A stretch of DNA of 64,000 bases, taken from NCBI GenBank assembly GCA_951813625.1, contig CATOTS010000034.1, forward strand, positions 1 to 64,000, in the 5' to 3' direction. Under the pieces are notes generated by a model. The model made no database searches. It had not been told where the DNA came from and saw only the letters and a list, made by a program, of their open reading frames with translations. Shown in pieces: positions 25,956 to 35,475 of this stretch. A program made the position numbers and the translations under genes. This DNA comes from an uncultured Caldilineaceae bacterium. GTDB lineage: Bacteria; Chloroflexota; Anaerolineae; Caldilineales; Caldilineaceae. How positions within the stretch are numbered: the stretch's first letter is position 1; each line of letters opens with the position of its first letter.

Positions 25956-27935
25956 ATGATCATGTTCCGACCACCTCCACGTCAATCAGTGCGCCTGGGC
26001 CAGGGCGGCGGCGGCGGCATGCTTACGGGCGAAGCCGCGGCCAATACGCGCCAGACGCTGATGCGCATGGCCGCCTACCTGCGCCCCTACCGGGTTCAGC
26101 TGATTATCGTGGCGCTGTTTGTTACAGGCAGCACGGTCTTGCGGCTGTACGGACCGATGCTTATCGGCCGTGCAATCGACGTGTTCATCGCTTCCGGCGA
26201 CGCCGTCGGGCTTCGAAGCCTGGTCATTGGCATTCTGGGGGTCTATCTTGGCGCCGGTGTCGCCTCGACCATACAGGGCTTGATCATGGTGCATCTCGGC
26301 CAGCGCTTCGTCTTTGACATACGCGCCGGCCTCTTCAGCCACATGCAGATCATGTCGATGGCGTTTCACGATCGCAACCAGGTCGGCGATCTGATGAGCC
26401 GCATCACGAACGATTCGGAGGCAATCAACCGTACGCTGTCCAACGGCCTGATCGAGTTCATCTCCAATATACTTTTGCTGGGCGGCACTTTTGTGGCGAT
26501 GTTCCTGCTCAACTGGCAGCTCGCGCTGGCGATGCTGATTCTGATGCCGCTCATGCTCTATATCTCCGGAGAGGTGACGCGTCGCAGCCGCGCGGCTTTC
26601 CGCACCGTCCAGCGCAATCTCGGCGCGCTGAACGCGGTGATGGAGGAGAACATTTCGGGCGCCCGCGTCGTTCAGGCCTTTGCCCGTGAGGAGGAGGTTT
26701 TCGAGGACTTTCTGGAGGTCAACAAGACCTACCGCAAGGCAGGTATGACCGCCGACATCATCACGGCAGCGCTCGGGCCGATGTTCACCACCATGATGAC
26801 GATTACAATCGCGGCGGCCGCGCTCCTCGGGGGCTGGCTGGCGATACAAGGCATACTCGAAGTCGGTGTACTGGCGGCCTTCATCATTTACATCATGAAT
26901 TTTTTCCGTCCGATGCGGGGCATCGCCATGCTCTACAACCAGTTCCAATCGGCGCTGGCCGGGGCAGAGCGTATCTTTGACGCTCTCGACGTTCAGCCGA
27001 CTGTGACAGATCGCCCCGATGCGCCGTCCCTGGAGAAAATCAAGGGCGACGTCGTCTTCGACAATGTAAGCTTCAGCTACGAAGCGGAGGAGCCAGCCGC
27101 TCAGGCCCCTTCCCGCGGCGGCGCCATGGCCGGAGGACGCAATGGCCGCTTTCGAGGAAACGGTGCGAATCGGGGGCAACCGCAGGCGCGGCCGCAGGCT
27201 GATGTCCAAGATGTACACCAGCCGGAGATCGTGCTGCGGAATATAAGTTTACATGCCGAACCGGGTGCAACGATCGCGTTGGTCGGCCCGACGGGCGCCG
27301 GCAAGACCACGATCATTAGTCTCCTGAGCAGGTTCTACGACGTGGACGAAGGCAGCATCCGCGTCGACGGCCGCGACATCCGAGAGATTCAGCAGGCCTC
27401 GCTACGCAAGCAACTTGGCATTGTCCTGCAGGACACTTTCCTGTTTTCGGGAACGGTGCGGGAGAACATTCGCTACGGGCGGTTGGACGCGACCGATGAA
27501 GAGATAGTGGACGCGGCCCAATTGGCGAATGCCGACAGCTTCATTCGTCTGCTGCCGGGCGGTTACGACTCTCGCGTTTCAGAGCAGGGCAACAACTTCA
27601 GCGAAGGGCAGCGGCAGCTCATCGCAATCGCGCGTGCGGTCCTGGCCGACCCCCGCATCCTCATTCTCGACGAGGCCACCAGCAGCGTCGACACGCGCAC
27701 CGAGGTGCAGTTGCAACAGGCCCTGCTGCGGCTGCTGGAGGGACGGACGGCCTTTGTCATCGCTCACCGTTTGAGCACGATTCGCAACGCCGACGAAGTC
27801 CTGGTTGTCAACGACCACCGCATCATCGAGCGAGGCAACCACGAGGAACTGCTGGCGCAAAAGGGCTTCTACCACGACCTCTACATGAGCCAGTACATGC
27901 GGGTCAAAAAGTCGGAACCGCAAGTCCCAATTTGA
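25956..27935 (+). CDS. ABC exporter half with consensus Walker B (partner of the gene at 24073)
   Basis: The 659-residue protein has six membrane helices (about 40-330) and a C-terminal ATPase. Walker A is GPTGAGKTT, Walker B ILDEATSSVD with the catalytic Glu, and the switch His is in AHRLSTIRNAD. The signature reads FSEGQRQ instead of LSGGQ. With the partner's Asp in Walker B, this predicts one active and one degenerate ATP site, as in TM287/288 or BmrCD exporters. After the A-loop Tyr (SFSYEAEE) there is an insert of about 55 residues rich in Gly, Arg and Asn. The N-terminal Gly-rich tail is also unusual. The substrate, a drug, lipid or peptide, is unknown. Confidence 0.92.
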   Translation: MIMFRPPPRQSVRLGQGGGGGMLTGEAAANTRQTLMRMAAYLRPYRVQLIIVALFVTGSTVLRLYGPMLIGRAIDVFIASGDAVGLRSLVIGILGVYLGAGVASTIQGLIMVHLGQRFVFDIRAGLFSHMQIMSMAFHDRNQVGDLMSRITNDSEAINRTLSNGLIEFISNILLLGGTFVAMFLLNWQLALAMLILMPLMLYISGEVTRRSRAAFRTVQRNLGALNAVMEENISGARVVQAFAREEEVFEDFLEVNKTYRKAGMTADIITAALGPMFTTMMTITIAAAALLGGWLAIQGILEVGVLAAFIIYIMNFFRPMRGIAMLYNQFQSALAGAERIFDALDVQPTVTDRPDAPSLEKIKGDVVFDNVSFSYEAEEPAAQAPSRGGAMAGGRNGRFRGNGANRGQPQARPQADVQDVHQPEIVLRNISLHAEPGATIALVGPTGAGKTTIISLLSRFYDVDEGSIRVDGRDIREIQQASLRKQLGIVLQDTFLFSGTVRENIRYGRLDATDEEIVDAAQLANADSFIRLLPGGYDSRVSEQGNNFSEGQRQLIAIARAVLADPRILILDEATSSVDTRTEVQLQQALLRLLEGRTAFVIAHRLSTIRNADEVLVVNDHRIIERGNHEELLAQKGFYHDLYMSQYMRVKKSEPQVPI

Positions 27936-27984
27936 AACGCGGTCCAGGACGACAAGCCGACCCTTCCAGCCTTCGGCCTTCGAG

Positions 27985-29193
27985 TCAGGCGATTCTCTTA
28001 CCGCTCTCGCCCTCAAAAAAGTGCAGATCGATTGCATCGAATCGCGCCCGGATCTTCTCGCCTTGCGCAATTCGAGCGCGTATGTCCGCCTGCCCGATGA
28101 GGCGATGACCGCCCGACTCGAAGTGGATCAACTGAATGTGGCGACCGTAGTCTGGCTCCACCTTGGCAACGGTTCCTTCCCAAAATGTGGACGGCGCCGA
28201 ATGGTCGTTGCCGCCCATCTGGCCTTCTTCACCTTCGGTGGCTGTTACCTGAACCGACTCGGGACGGATACCGACAATCAGGGAATCGCCCGACGCCAAA
28301 GAGGCTAGCAGCGATGGGGGCGGCCTCAACGAGAGACCGTTTCCCGCGTCCAATACGCCGTCGCCTGCCTCCACCTTGTGCAGGAGATTCATTGGCGGTA
28401 CGCCGAGAAAGCCGGCCACAAAGGTGTTGGCGGGCTGCAGGCGCACCTCTGCAAACGGACCCACCTGTTCAATCCGTCCTTCGCGCATCACAGCAACCAG
28501 GTCCCCAAGCGCCATCGCCTCGGTCTGGTCATGCGTAACGTAGAACGCTGTGATGGCGAAGCGATGCAGGAGCCGCTTAATCTCGACTCGAGTTTGCGAG
28601 CGCAGTTTGGCGTCAAGGTTGGAGAGCGGTTCATCGAAGAGAAAGACGCGCGGCCTGCGCACGATCGCGCGCGCGATTGCTACGCGCTGCTGCTGCCCGC
28701 CAGACAACGTCCCCGGCTTGCGTTGAAGCAGCGCCCGAAAGCCGATGCCCATGATCTCCGACGTAATGCGGATTCGCTCTTCAGCCTCGGTGTCCGGCGC
28801 CTTGTGCATACGAAAAAAGAAGGAAAGATTGCCGCGCCCTTCAAAGTGCGGATAGAGCGCGTAGTTCTGGAAGACCATGCCGACATAGCGTTCTCTGGGC
28901 GGCACATCCATCATGTTCTGTTCATCGTAGAACAGGTCGCCGCGGTAATCTGATTCCAGTCCGGCGATCACGCGCAGCAGAGTGCTCTTGCCACAGCCGG
29001 ATGGACCCAGAACGGCCATCGTCTGCCCGTCAGGGACGGTCAGATCTACCTGGTCCAGGGCCAGCACGCGCTGAGGCTCTCCAGGCGACGCGTCGGACGC
29101 AGACCCGCGCAGACGCGGAATCCCGGCCCCCTGGCCGGGTCGACTGTGAAGCCCGAACTCTTTGCTCACTTGGCGAAGGCGAATCGAAGCCAT
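27985..29193 (-). CDS. carbohydrate-type ABC transporter ATPase (UgpC/MsmX-like)
   Basis: The 402-residue ATPase has Walker A GPSGCGKST, the Q-loop FQNYALYPH, signature LSGGQQQR, Walker B FLFDEPLSNLD and switch His in VTHDQTEAMAL. The C-terminal TOBE/MalK-type domain (about 260-395) is typical of CUT1 sugar importers. An insert of about 25 residues separates the first strand from LALDQVDLTV. No permease or binding protein lies beside it. Such free-standing ATPases often serve several importers, so it may energise the operon at 7-11 kb. The ATG at 29193 begins the homology; an upstream in-frame start adds ten basic residues. Confidence 0.9.
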   Translation of the reverse strand: MASIRLRQVSKEFGLHSRPGQGAGIPRLRGSASDASPGEPQRVLALDQVDLTVPDGQTMAVLGPSGCGKSTLLRVIAGLESDYRGDLFYDEQNMMDVPPRERYVGMVFQNYALYPHFEGRGNLSFFFRMHKAPDTEAEERIRITSEIMGIGFRALLQRKPGTLSGGQQQRVAIARAIVRRPRVFLFDEPLSNLDAKLRSQTRVEIKRLLHRFAITAFYVTHDQTEAMALGDLVAVMREGRIEQVGPFAEVRLQPANTFVAGFLGVPPMNLLHKVEAGDGVLDAGNGLSLRPPPSLLASLASGDSLIVGIRPESVQVTATEGEEGQMGGNDHSAPSTFWEGTVAKVEPDYGRHIQLIHFESGGHRLIGQADIRARIAQGEKIRARFDAIDLHFFEGESGKRIA

Positions 29194-29406
29194 CTTCTTT
29201 CTCTCTTGCCGTCTCTGGACCACATATCTTCCAAGGCCATTTTACAGGCAGTTGCGCCGATGCGCGAACGCATCAATGGCGATTGACTTGCCCACCTTCA
29301 TCCAGGTGGAGGCCAGACGCCCATTTGCGTTGATCCCGAAGATCAGTGTAACCTGAATTGGAGTGGCGATCTGTCTTTCAGGCCAGTCATTTGGAAGGAT
29401 GAAACG

Positions 29407-31212
29407 GTGGCGAGCGGCGCGAATCGGACCCCATTGAACAACAAGCAAGTTGCCGACCTGTTTCGCTCGATTGGCGAGCTTCTACAGATCCTGGACGAGA
29501 GCCGGTTTGTTGTGATGGCATATCAGAATGCCGCGCGCTCGATCGACGGCCTCGAGCAGGACTTAAACGAGGTCGCCGGCGAAGGCAAGTTGGAAGATCT
29601 CCCCAGGATCGGCAAGGCCATCGCCGAAAAAATTGCAACTCTGCTCGAAACAGGTTCGCTTCCCTACTATGACGAGCTTGCGGCACAGGTTCCCGAAGGC
29701 GTAGTGGCCATGATGCAGGTTCCCGACGTCGGGCCCAAGACAGTCAAGCGGCTTTGGAAGGAGCTGGACATCGCCAGCGTCGAGGCGATGCAGGCGGCAG
29801 CGGAGCAGGGCAGACTGCGGGGCCTTAAGGGATTTGGCGCCAAGACCGAAGAACGTATCCTCAAGAGCATCAAACTTCTGGAGAGCCGGTCCGATGACCG
29901 CACGCCAATTGGGGCATCTCTCCCAGCGGCGCAAGAACTCGCGCAAACCCTTCTAAAACATGCGGACGGCTTGGTTCAGAAAGTCGAAATCGTCGGCAGT
30001 TTGCGTCGCTGGCGCGAGACTACGGGCGAGATCCGGCTGATTGGAGTAAGCAGTGCACCTCGAGAGGCGCTACAATGTTTTGAAAGCCTGCCGCAGACCG
30101 CCGAAGTGCTGGGGAGCGACGCAAAACAGTCGCGTGTCTTGCTCTCCAACGGGATGCACGCCAGGCTCAGCCTGGTAGGAGCCGAAAACTGGGGTGCGGC
30201 CTTGTGCCATGCCACCGGCAATCATAAGCATCTTGAAGAATTGAGAGAGTTCGCGCAAAGCGCCGGTTTGCGCGTCGACGAGAACGGTATTGTGCCCCAA
30301 AATGGTTTTGACGCCACCAATGGCGCCGGCCGCGAGGCACTTGCCAGCGAAGAGGGGTTCTATGATCTGATCGGCCTGCAGTGGACACCGCCTGAGCTGC
30401 GTGAGGGCGTCAAAGAGATCGACGCCGCCCGACGCCGCGAGTTGCCGCAACTGATCGAACCCGGCCAGATCCTCGGCGAACTTCATGGCCACACGACCTG
30501 GAGCGATGGCAAGGCCTCAGTTGCCGAAATGGCGGAAGCCGCACGAAGAAAGGGCTACCGTTATTGGGCTGTCACCGACCACAGCGTCGGTTTGGGTGTA
30601 ACTGCGGGCGTGGACGGTGAGGCGTTAATCGCTCAACGCAGCGAGATCGACGCCGTCAACGAACGATATGCGGCCGAAGGCGTCGATTTCAGGCTGATCC
30701 AGGGCACCGAAGTCGAGGTCTTGGGCGATGGTGAGTTGGGTCTGCCCGATGATGTGCTCGCTACGCTGGACATCGTGGTTGCCAGCATCCACATCGGCCT
30801 GCGGCAGGAGCGCGAGCGCATCACAGAGCGCTGCATTAAGGCGATCCACAATCCTCATGTGGACGTGATAGGCCATCCAACCGGCCGCCTGCTCGGCAGA
30901 CGCTCGCCTTCGGACATTGACATCGAACGCGTGATGCGTGCGTGCGCCGAGACGGGAACTGCCGTCGAGATCAATGCCAATCCGGCCCGCCTCGACCTGT
31001 CGGCCGAACACGCCCGCCAGGCGGCTGAATTGGGCTGTAAAATCGTCATCAACACAGATGCCCATAGCACGGGACAGTTGGACCTCATGCCCTACGGCAT
31101 CCATACTGCCCGCCGGGCCTGGCTGCGCCGCACAGACGTGATGAACACACGTCCCCTGAACGACCTGCTTGGACTGCTGAAGAGGAATAGATCCGGGAGG
31201 TGCACAAAGTGA
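29407..31212 (+). CDS. polX: PolX-type protein: PHP nuclease domain intact, polymerase site degenerate
   Basis: At 601 residues this is full length for bacterial PolX. Helix-hairpin-helix motifs LPRIGKAIA, VPDVGPKTV and LKGFGAKTE lie at 65-150. The family X nucleotidyl-transfer segment GSLRR (197-201) is kept, but the metal-binding Asp-x-Asp that follows is GEIRL (Glu208, Arg210), the third Asp is replaced at ARLSLV (Arg253), and YFTGS reads CHATGN. Polymerase activity is therefore unlikely. The PHP domain (about 355-590) keeps ELHGHTTWSDG (His360, His362), TDHS, the ASIHIG His, EINANP and NTDAHS, so 3'-5' exonuclease or phosphoesterase activity is likely. The start is GTG behind GGAAGG. Its stop overlaps the next GTG. 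Confidence 0.92.
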   Translation: MASGANRTPLNNKQVADLFRSIGELLQILDESRFVVMAYQNAARSIDGLEQDLNEVAGEGKLEDLPRIGKAIAEKIATLLETGSLPYYDELAAQVPEGVVAMMQVPDVGPKTVKRLWKELDIASVEAMQAAAEQGRLRGLKGFGAKTEERILKSIKLLESRSDDRTPIGASLPAAQELAQTLLKHADGLVQKVEIVGSLRRWRETTGEIRLIGVSSAPREALQCFESLPQTAEVLGSDAKQSRVLLSNGMHARLSLVGAENWGAALCHATGNHKHLEELREFAQSAGLRVDENGIVPQNGFDATNGAGREALASEEGFYDLIGLQWTPPELREGVKEIDAARRRELPQLIEPGQILGELHGHTTWSDGKASVAEMAEAARRKGYRYWAVTDHSVGLGVTAGVDGEALIAQRSEIDAVNERYAAEGVDFRLIQGTEVEVLGDGELGLPDDVLATLDIVVASIHIGLRQERERITERCIKAIHNPHVDVIGHPTGRLLGRRSPSDIDIERVMRACAETGTAVEINANPARLDLSAEHARQAAELGCKIVINTDAHSTGQLDLMPYGIHTARRAWLRRTDVMNTRPLNDLLGLLKRNRSGRCTK

Positions 31213-32399
31213 CCGACGACGCCAAGCGTCCGGACCTTGAACCGGAAAGCGATGAGCCGGTCTTCAGATCGGATGATGCAACCCCCGAGCAGTCAGAATC
31301 AGAGTCTGTTCAGAACGCGGCTTCTGGACTGGGCGCGAATTCGGAGACGGATTCGCCCGACCAGGCGGCACTTTCGGATGGCGAGCCGGCGTTCGGTGAA
31401 CCGGTATTTTCTCCGGATGAACACGCCCCGGATCCGGCAGAACCAGTATTCTCGCCCGACTCGGAACCGGAACCGTCGGTAGACTTCAATGCTGAATTGC
31501 ATGGAACTCCTGAACCGGAGTTTCATGCGGATTCCGATGCCATACAGGATGCTGACTTTCGGCCTGTGGCGGACGCTGCCGAACCGCATTTCGGGCATGA
31601 TGGAGAAGATACTGTTTCCACGCAGGACGGGATGTATGCGGGCTCACCCGAAGCAACCGGCGAGCTGTCCTCGGCAGAGTCCCCGGGATTCGAATATGTC
31701 TCGGACGAAGAACCAGCTTTTGGAACAATGTTGGAAGCAGATGCGCAAGATGAGGCCGCTTCCGAAGAGGACGGGACCGAATCGGCCGGTTGGGTGAATA
31801 TCTCGTCTGACTCCGAGATGTCGGTCGAGCCGGTTCCTGAAAAGGAGTATACGTTATTCGACGAGACGCCCGCCGCCGATGTCGCGATGACACCGCCTCC
31901 GCGCCGCAAACTCGGCCGCACCGGCCCTGTCTGGGTGTTAGGCGGCATCGTGTTCGTCATCGTTGCAGGCCTTGTGTGGCTGGCAATATCACGGTTGTCG
32001 GGGGCGCCGGACGAGGTCGTGCAAGTCGCGGCCGAACCGACCGTGCAGCAGGTGGACGAGGCGACGCCGACGACATCGCCGCCGACTGCCACCCCCGGGC
32101 CGCAGCCCACGCCGACACGAGTCCGGCTGCCTGTATTGAGCAATGTCATCGTGGGCGACACAGAGGGGCAGGGTGTATTGCTGCGCGCGGAACCAAATAG
32201 GAACGGCGAGTTTGTCACAGTTATCGGAGAAGGGGAAAAGGCGATCGTCTTGGAACCGGAACCGGTGGACGAGCAGTACCCTGTCGATGCAGATGGCTTC
32301 CTGTGGTACCGTATACGAGTACCCGGCCAGTTAGACGGGGAAGGAGTTCCACTTTCCGGCTGGAGCGCGTCAAGTTTCTTCGTCTTGGATGAACAGTAG
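31209..32399 (+). CDS. acidic membrane protein with C-terminal SH3-like domain
   Basis: The 396-residue protein has no named homologue that I recognise. Residues of about 1-225 are very acidic and repetitive, with recurring EPVFSPD, EPAFG and EPHFG units. One membrane helix (GGIVFVIVAGLVWLAIS) lies at about 240-260, then a Thr-Pro linker (TSPPTATPGPQPTPT) and a C-terminal beta region with GVLLRAEPNRNGEFVTVIGEGEKAIV and DGFLWYRIRV, as in SH3b domains that bind cell wall. The acidic part would be inside the cell. The start GTG overlaps the polX stop (GTGA) and has GGGAGG 9 nt upstream, so translation is coupled. The link to PolX and LigA may be only positional. Confidence 0.8.
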   Translation: MTDDAKRPDLEPESDEPVFRSDDATPEQSESESVQNAASGLGANSETDSPDQAALSDGEPAFGEPVFSPDEHAPDPAEPVFSPDSEPEPSVDFNAELHGTPEPEFHADSDAIQDADFRPVADAAEPHFGHDGEDTVSTQDGMYAGSPEATGELSSAESPGFEYVSDEEPAFGTMLEADAQDEAASEEDGTESAGWVNISSDSEMSVEPVPEKEYTLFDETPAADVAMTPPPRRKLGRTGPVWVLGGIVFVIVAGLVWLAISRLSGAPDEVVQVAAEPTVQQVDEATPTTSPPTATPGPQPTPTRVRLPVLSNVIVGDTEGQGVLLRAEPNRNGEFVTVIGEGEKAIVLEPEPVDEQYPVDADGFLWYRIRVPGQLDGEGVPLSGWSASSFFVLDEQ

Positions 32400-32509
32400 T
32401 GAACCTTCGTATAGACATCAAAAGTCACAACATCAACACAAACTCAACTACACCAAATTCAAAGAGCTCCACGCTTCAGAATCCAGCATTGCCGCCCCTT
32501 TCCTCGCCA

Positions 32510-34588
32510 ATGGACTTGACTCGCGAGCGGGTTGACGACCTGCGACAGCTTGTTCTGCATCATCAGCATCGCTATTACGTCCTGGACGATCCGGAGATCA
32601 GCGATGCCGCCTTTGACGCGCTCTTCCGTGAACTCCAATCTCTTGAGGAGCAGCACCCGGAATTCTCCGACTCGAACAGTCCCACCATTCGCGTCGGAGG
32701 CGCCCTCACCGAACGATTCGAAAAGGTTGAGCACCAGGTCCCCGTATTGAGTCTGGCCAACGCCTTCGGGGAGGAAGATCTCCGCAGGTGGCGTGAGCGA
32801 TTGCTGCGACTCTTGCCCGAGGATGAGCAGGCGCTTTTGTCTTACGTCGTCGAGCCGAAGTTCGACGGCCTGACCGTTGTCCTGCAGTACGAGGATGGCC
32901 GCTTTACGCTTGGCGCAACACGCGGCGACGGCGAAGTCGGCGAGAACATCACGCCCAATTTGAGAACTGTACGCCAGTTGCCGTTGCAGATTCCTGTACT
33001 CTCGCAGGACGAGGGAGAGGCGGCAACATCTCTCTCCCATCCAGGGCGCCTGATCTTGCGCGGCGAAGTCTACGTAGACGAAGACGACTTTTTAGAATTC
33101 AACCGGTCCCAGGAAGAAAGGGGGGAGCGGACCTACGCCAATCCCCGCAATTTCGCCGCCGGCTCGTTGCGTCTGCTCGACAGTAGAATATCCGCAGAGC
33201 GTCCCCTGAAACTTTGGACCTATCAGACATTCCAGCTCGAAGCGGACCTCGAATCCCCGGTCTCCCACTGGGATTCGCTTGCGCTCCTGAGGCGGTACGG
33301 ATTCCCCGTCTGCGATGAATCTCGGCGCTTCAGCGACGAAGAGTGGGAAGAACTGGTCGGCTTTGTCACGAACTGGCACGAGCTGCGTCAACGGTTGCCA
33401 TATGAACTGGACGGCATGGTTGTCAAAGTTGACCTTCTATCGCAGCAGGAACGGCTAGGATTCACCGGCAAGGACCCGCGCTGGGCAGTCGCCTTCAAGA
33501 CAGGAGGCGAAGAAGCGACAACCAAACTCCTGGACATCGGTGTAAAGGTCGGGCGTACAGGCGCGATCACGCCGAACGCAGTCCTCGACCCTGTTCCCAT
33601 CGGCGGCGTCACCGTACAGGCAGCAACGCTTCACAACGCAGATTACGTGGAAGAGCTGGATATTCGCATCGGCGACACTGTTCTGGTGAAACGCGCCGGC
33701 GACGTCATTCCCAAGGTGCTCCGGCCTCTCACCGAATTGCGAGACGGAAGCGAAAAGCCATGGAAGATGCCGGCAGATTGTCCTTCATGCGGCGAACGCC
33801 TGGTGCGTCCGCCGGAGGAGGCGGCCACCTACTGTCTCAACAACGCCTGCCCGGACCAGCTCGTGCGCAAGGTCGAGTATTTTGTGTCGCGGGGCGCGAT
33901 GGACATTGTCGGCTTCGGCACTAAACAGGCGGAGTTGTTTGTCGAGAGTGGATATATCCGTACGCTGGCCGACGTCTACCGACTGCCGTGGGAGCAGATC
34001 GAAGCACTCGAAGGCTATGCCGACAAGCGGGTCGAAAACCTGCGCCTGGGCGTGGAAGAGAGCAAGAGCAGAGGAGCGACCCGTCTCCTGACCGCGCTAG
34101 GCATCCGCTTTGTCGGTTCCGTCGTAGCCGAGCTGCTCATGGCCCGGTTCGACACGATCCACGAGCTGATGGACGCCGACGTGGAGACGCTTAGCGAAAT
34201 CGAAGGCGTCGGCCCCAAGATCGCCGAAGCCGTCGTGTCCTACTTCGAATTGGAGCCTAATCGCACACTCGTGGCCCTATTTTCTGAATTCGGCGTAGAC
34301 TTGGCTTCGGCGCACAGCCTGCGCGCCACCGTGCCAGACGAGCAGCCCTTCACGGGCAAGACGTTTGTGATTACAGGAACGCTGCCGACCTTGAGCCGAA
34401 ACGAAGCAAAAACTTGTATCGAAACGTGGGGAGGAAAGGTCACGGGCAGCGTCAGCAGCAAGACCGATTTTCTACTCGCCGGCGAGAAGGCGGGCAGCAA
34501 ATTGGCGAAAGCTCAGCAACTGGGAATCCGGATCCTGTCGGAACAAGAGTTGCTGGCCAGCGGCGGCCAAATCGCTGAATCAGCCTAG
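32510..34588 (+). CDS. ligA: NAD-dependent DNA ligase
   Basis: The 692-residue protein seals nicks in duplex DNA using NAD+. Domains are all present: Ia (HHQHRYYVLDDPEISDAAFD), the adenylation domain with the nucleophile Lys in VEPKFDGLTVV, the OB fold, a zinc site with four Cys (CPSCGERLV and CLNNACPDQL), helix-hairpin-helix repeats (IEALEGYADKRV, LSEIEGVGPKIAEAV) and a C-terminal BRCT domain (GKTFVITGTLPTLSR). The ATG at 32510 starts the homology but has no ribosome site. A GTG at 32399, which overlaps the upstream stop, would add 37 unlike residues, so the true start is unsure. Confidence 0.95.
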   Translation: MDLTRERVDDLRQLVLHHQHRYYVLDDPEISDAAFDALFRELQSLEEQHPEFSDSNSPTIRVGGALTERFEKVEHQVPVLSLANAFGEEDLRRWRERLLRLLPEDEQALLSYVVEPKFDGLTVVLQYEDGRFTLGATRGDGEVGENITPNLRTVRQLPLQIPVLSQDEGEAATSLSHPGRLILRGEVYVDEDDFLEFNRSQEERGERTYANPRNFAAGSLRLLDSRISAERPLKLWTYQTFQLEADLESPVSHWDSLALLRRYGFPVCDESRRFSDEEWEELVGFVTNWHELRQRLPYELDGMVVKVDLLSQQERLGFTGKDPRWAVAFKTGGEEATTKLLDIGVKVGRTGAITPNAVLDPVPIGGVTVQAATLHNADYVEELDIRIGDTVLVKRAGDVIPKVLRPLTELRDGSEKPWKMPADCPSCGERLVRPPEEAATYCLNNACPDQLVRKVEYFVSRGAMDIVGFGTKQAELFVESGYIRTLADVYRLPWEQIEALEGYADKRVENLRLGVEESKSRGATRLLTALGIRFVGSVVAELLMARFDTIHELMDADVETLSEIEGVGPKIAEAVVSYFELEPNRTLVALFSEFGVDLASAHSLRATVPDEQPFTGKTFVITGTLPTLSRNEAKTCIETWGGKVTGSVSSKTDFLLAGEKAGSKLAKAQQLGIRILSEQELLASGGQIAESA

Positions 34589-34669
34589 GAGGCTGACCAT
34601 GCAGAGAAGACGAGTGCACCCGCGACACACGCAAGTGGCACTTTTGCGGCTCTTTCGATAGAATTCAAG

Positions 34670-35470
34670 ATGCTGACCAATGAAACAGAGTCGTCTGGAG
34701 AGCAGTCGCCGGGCGATGACCAGACGTTGAACCTTTTGCAGCCAGATGCAGAGGTGCTGCAGTTGCTGCGAGAGGGCGCAACTCTGGCCTCAGCGCAGGA
34801 TCTGCCCGCCGCGGCGCAGCTGTACGAAGACGCGGCCGCCGCGGCCATCCAGGCAGAAGATCGCGCCGGATTTGGGCGAGCCATGGCGCAGTTGGCCGCG
34901 TTGGAGGAATCCCGGGGCTCGATCGAGCGCGCGTTCGCGTGCAATCAGGAAGCCCAGGAGACTTTCCTCGCCATCGGCGACGGAGCGGGGCTGGTGAAGG
35001 CCTTCCGCGTTGACGGATTCCTTTACGTGCGGATGGAAGACTTCACGGCCGCAGCGGCTTCTTTCGCCAAGGCGATGGCTCTCGCCCTGCAGCGCGACGC
35101 GGGTATGGTCATGGCGACCCTCGATCAGGTCGTGCCCGTCGCAAGGCACGTAATTGATTCGAACCACCTGTCTGCCCTGTTGCCACTGGGGGCCGCACTA
35201 AAGAAGGCAGTCGAAAGCGCTGAGCCTGCCCAGTTGCCGGAAATGAAAGACTTCTCCGAGTTGACGACGACCGTTGGGGACTTGCTGGCTCCCCTGGGGG
35301 TGCTTGCCGAAGAGACATCCCTCACAACTGTGCATAGGCGGAAACTTGCAGCCCGCGCCACCCATCAAGCCTGGCTTGTTGACGCGCTGACGAAAAAGCG
35401 CTGGGCTCTGGCCGAGCTCGTGAAGGAAACTTTGCGGACCAAACTCAACTTTCATGAGGACTTGGACTAA
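34670..35470 (+). CDS. TPR-like helical protein of unknown function
   Basis: The 266-residue protein is helical, with TPR-like pairs at about 25-140: SAQDLPAAAQLYEDAAAAA, GFGRAMAQLAALEESRG, IERAFACNQEAQETFLAIGD and DFTAAAASFAKAMALAL. Such repeats bind other proteins. No enzyme motif is seen. TAGAAT ends 5 nt before the ATG and no ribosome site is present, so the mRNA may be leaderless. It is 5 nt upstream of the CpXC-domain gene, so the two probably work together. Confidence 0.75.
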   Translation: MLTNETESSGEQSPGDDQTLNLLQPDAEVLQLLREGATLASAQDLPAAAQLYEDAAAAAIQAEDRAGFGRAMAQLAALEESRGSIERAFACNQEAQETFLAIGDGAGLVKAFRVDGFLYVRMEDFTAAAASFAKAMALALQRDAGMVMATLDQVVPVARHVIDSNHLSALLPLGAALKKAVESAEPAQLPEMKDFSELTTTVGDLLAPLGVLAEETSLTTVHRRKLAARATHQAWLVDALTKKRWALAELVKETLRTKLNFHEDLD

Positions 35471-35475
35471 TAGCC

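Noticed and set aside
25986..27218. 410-codon minus-strand frame
   Set aside because: Antisense to the ABC exporter gene, with His/Gln/Arg-rich nonsense composition.
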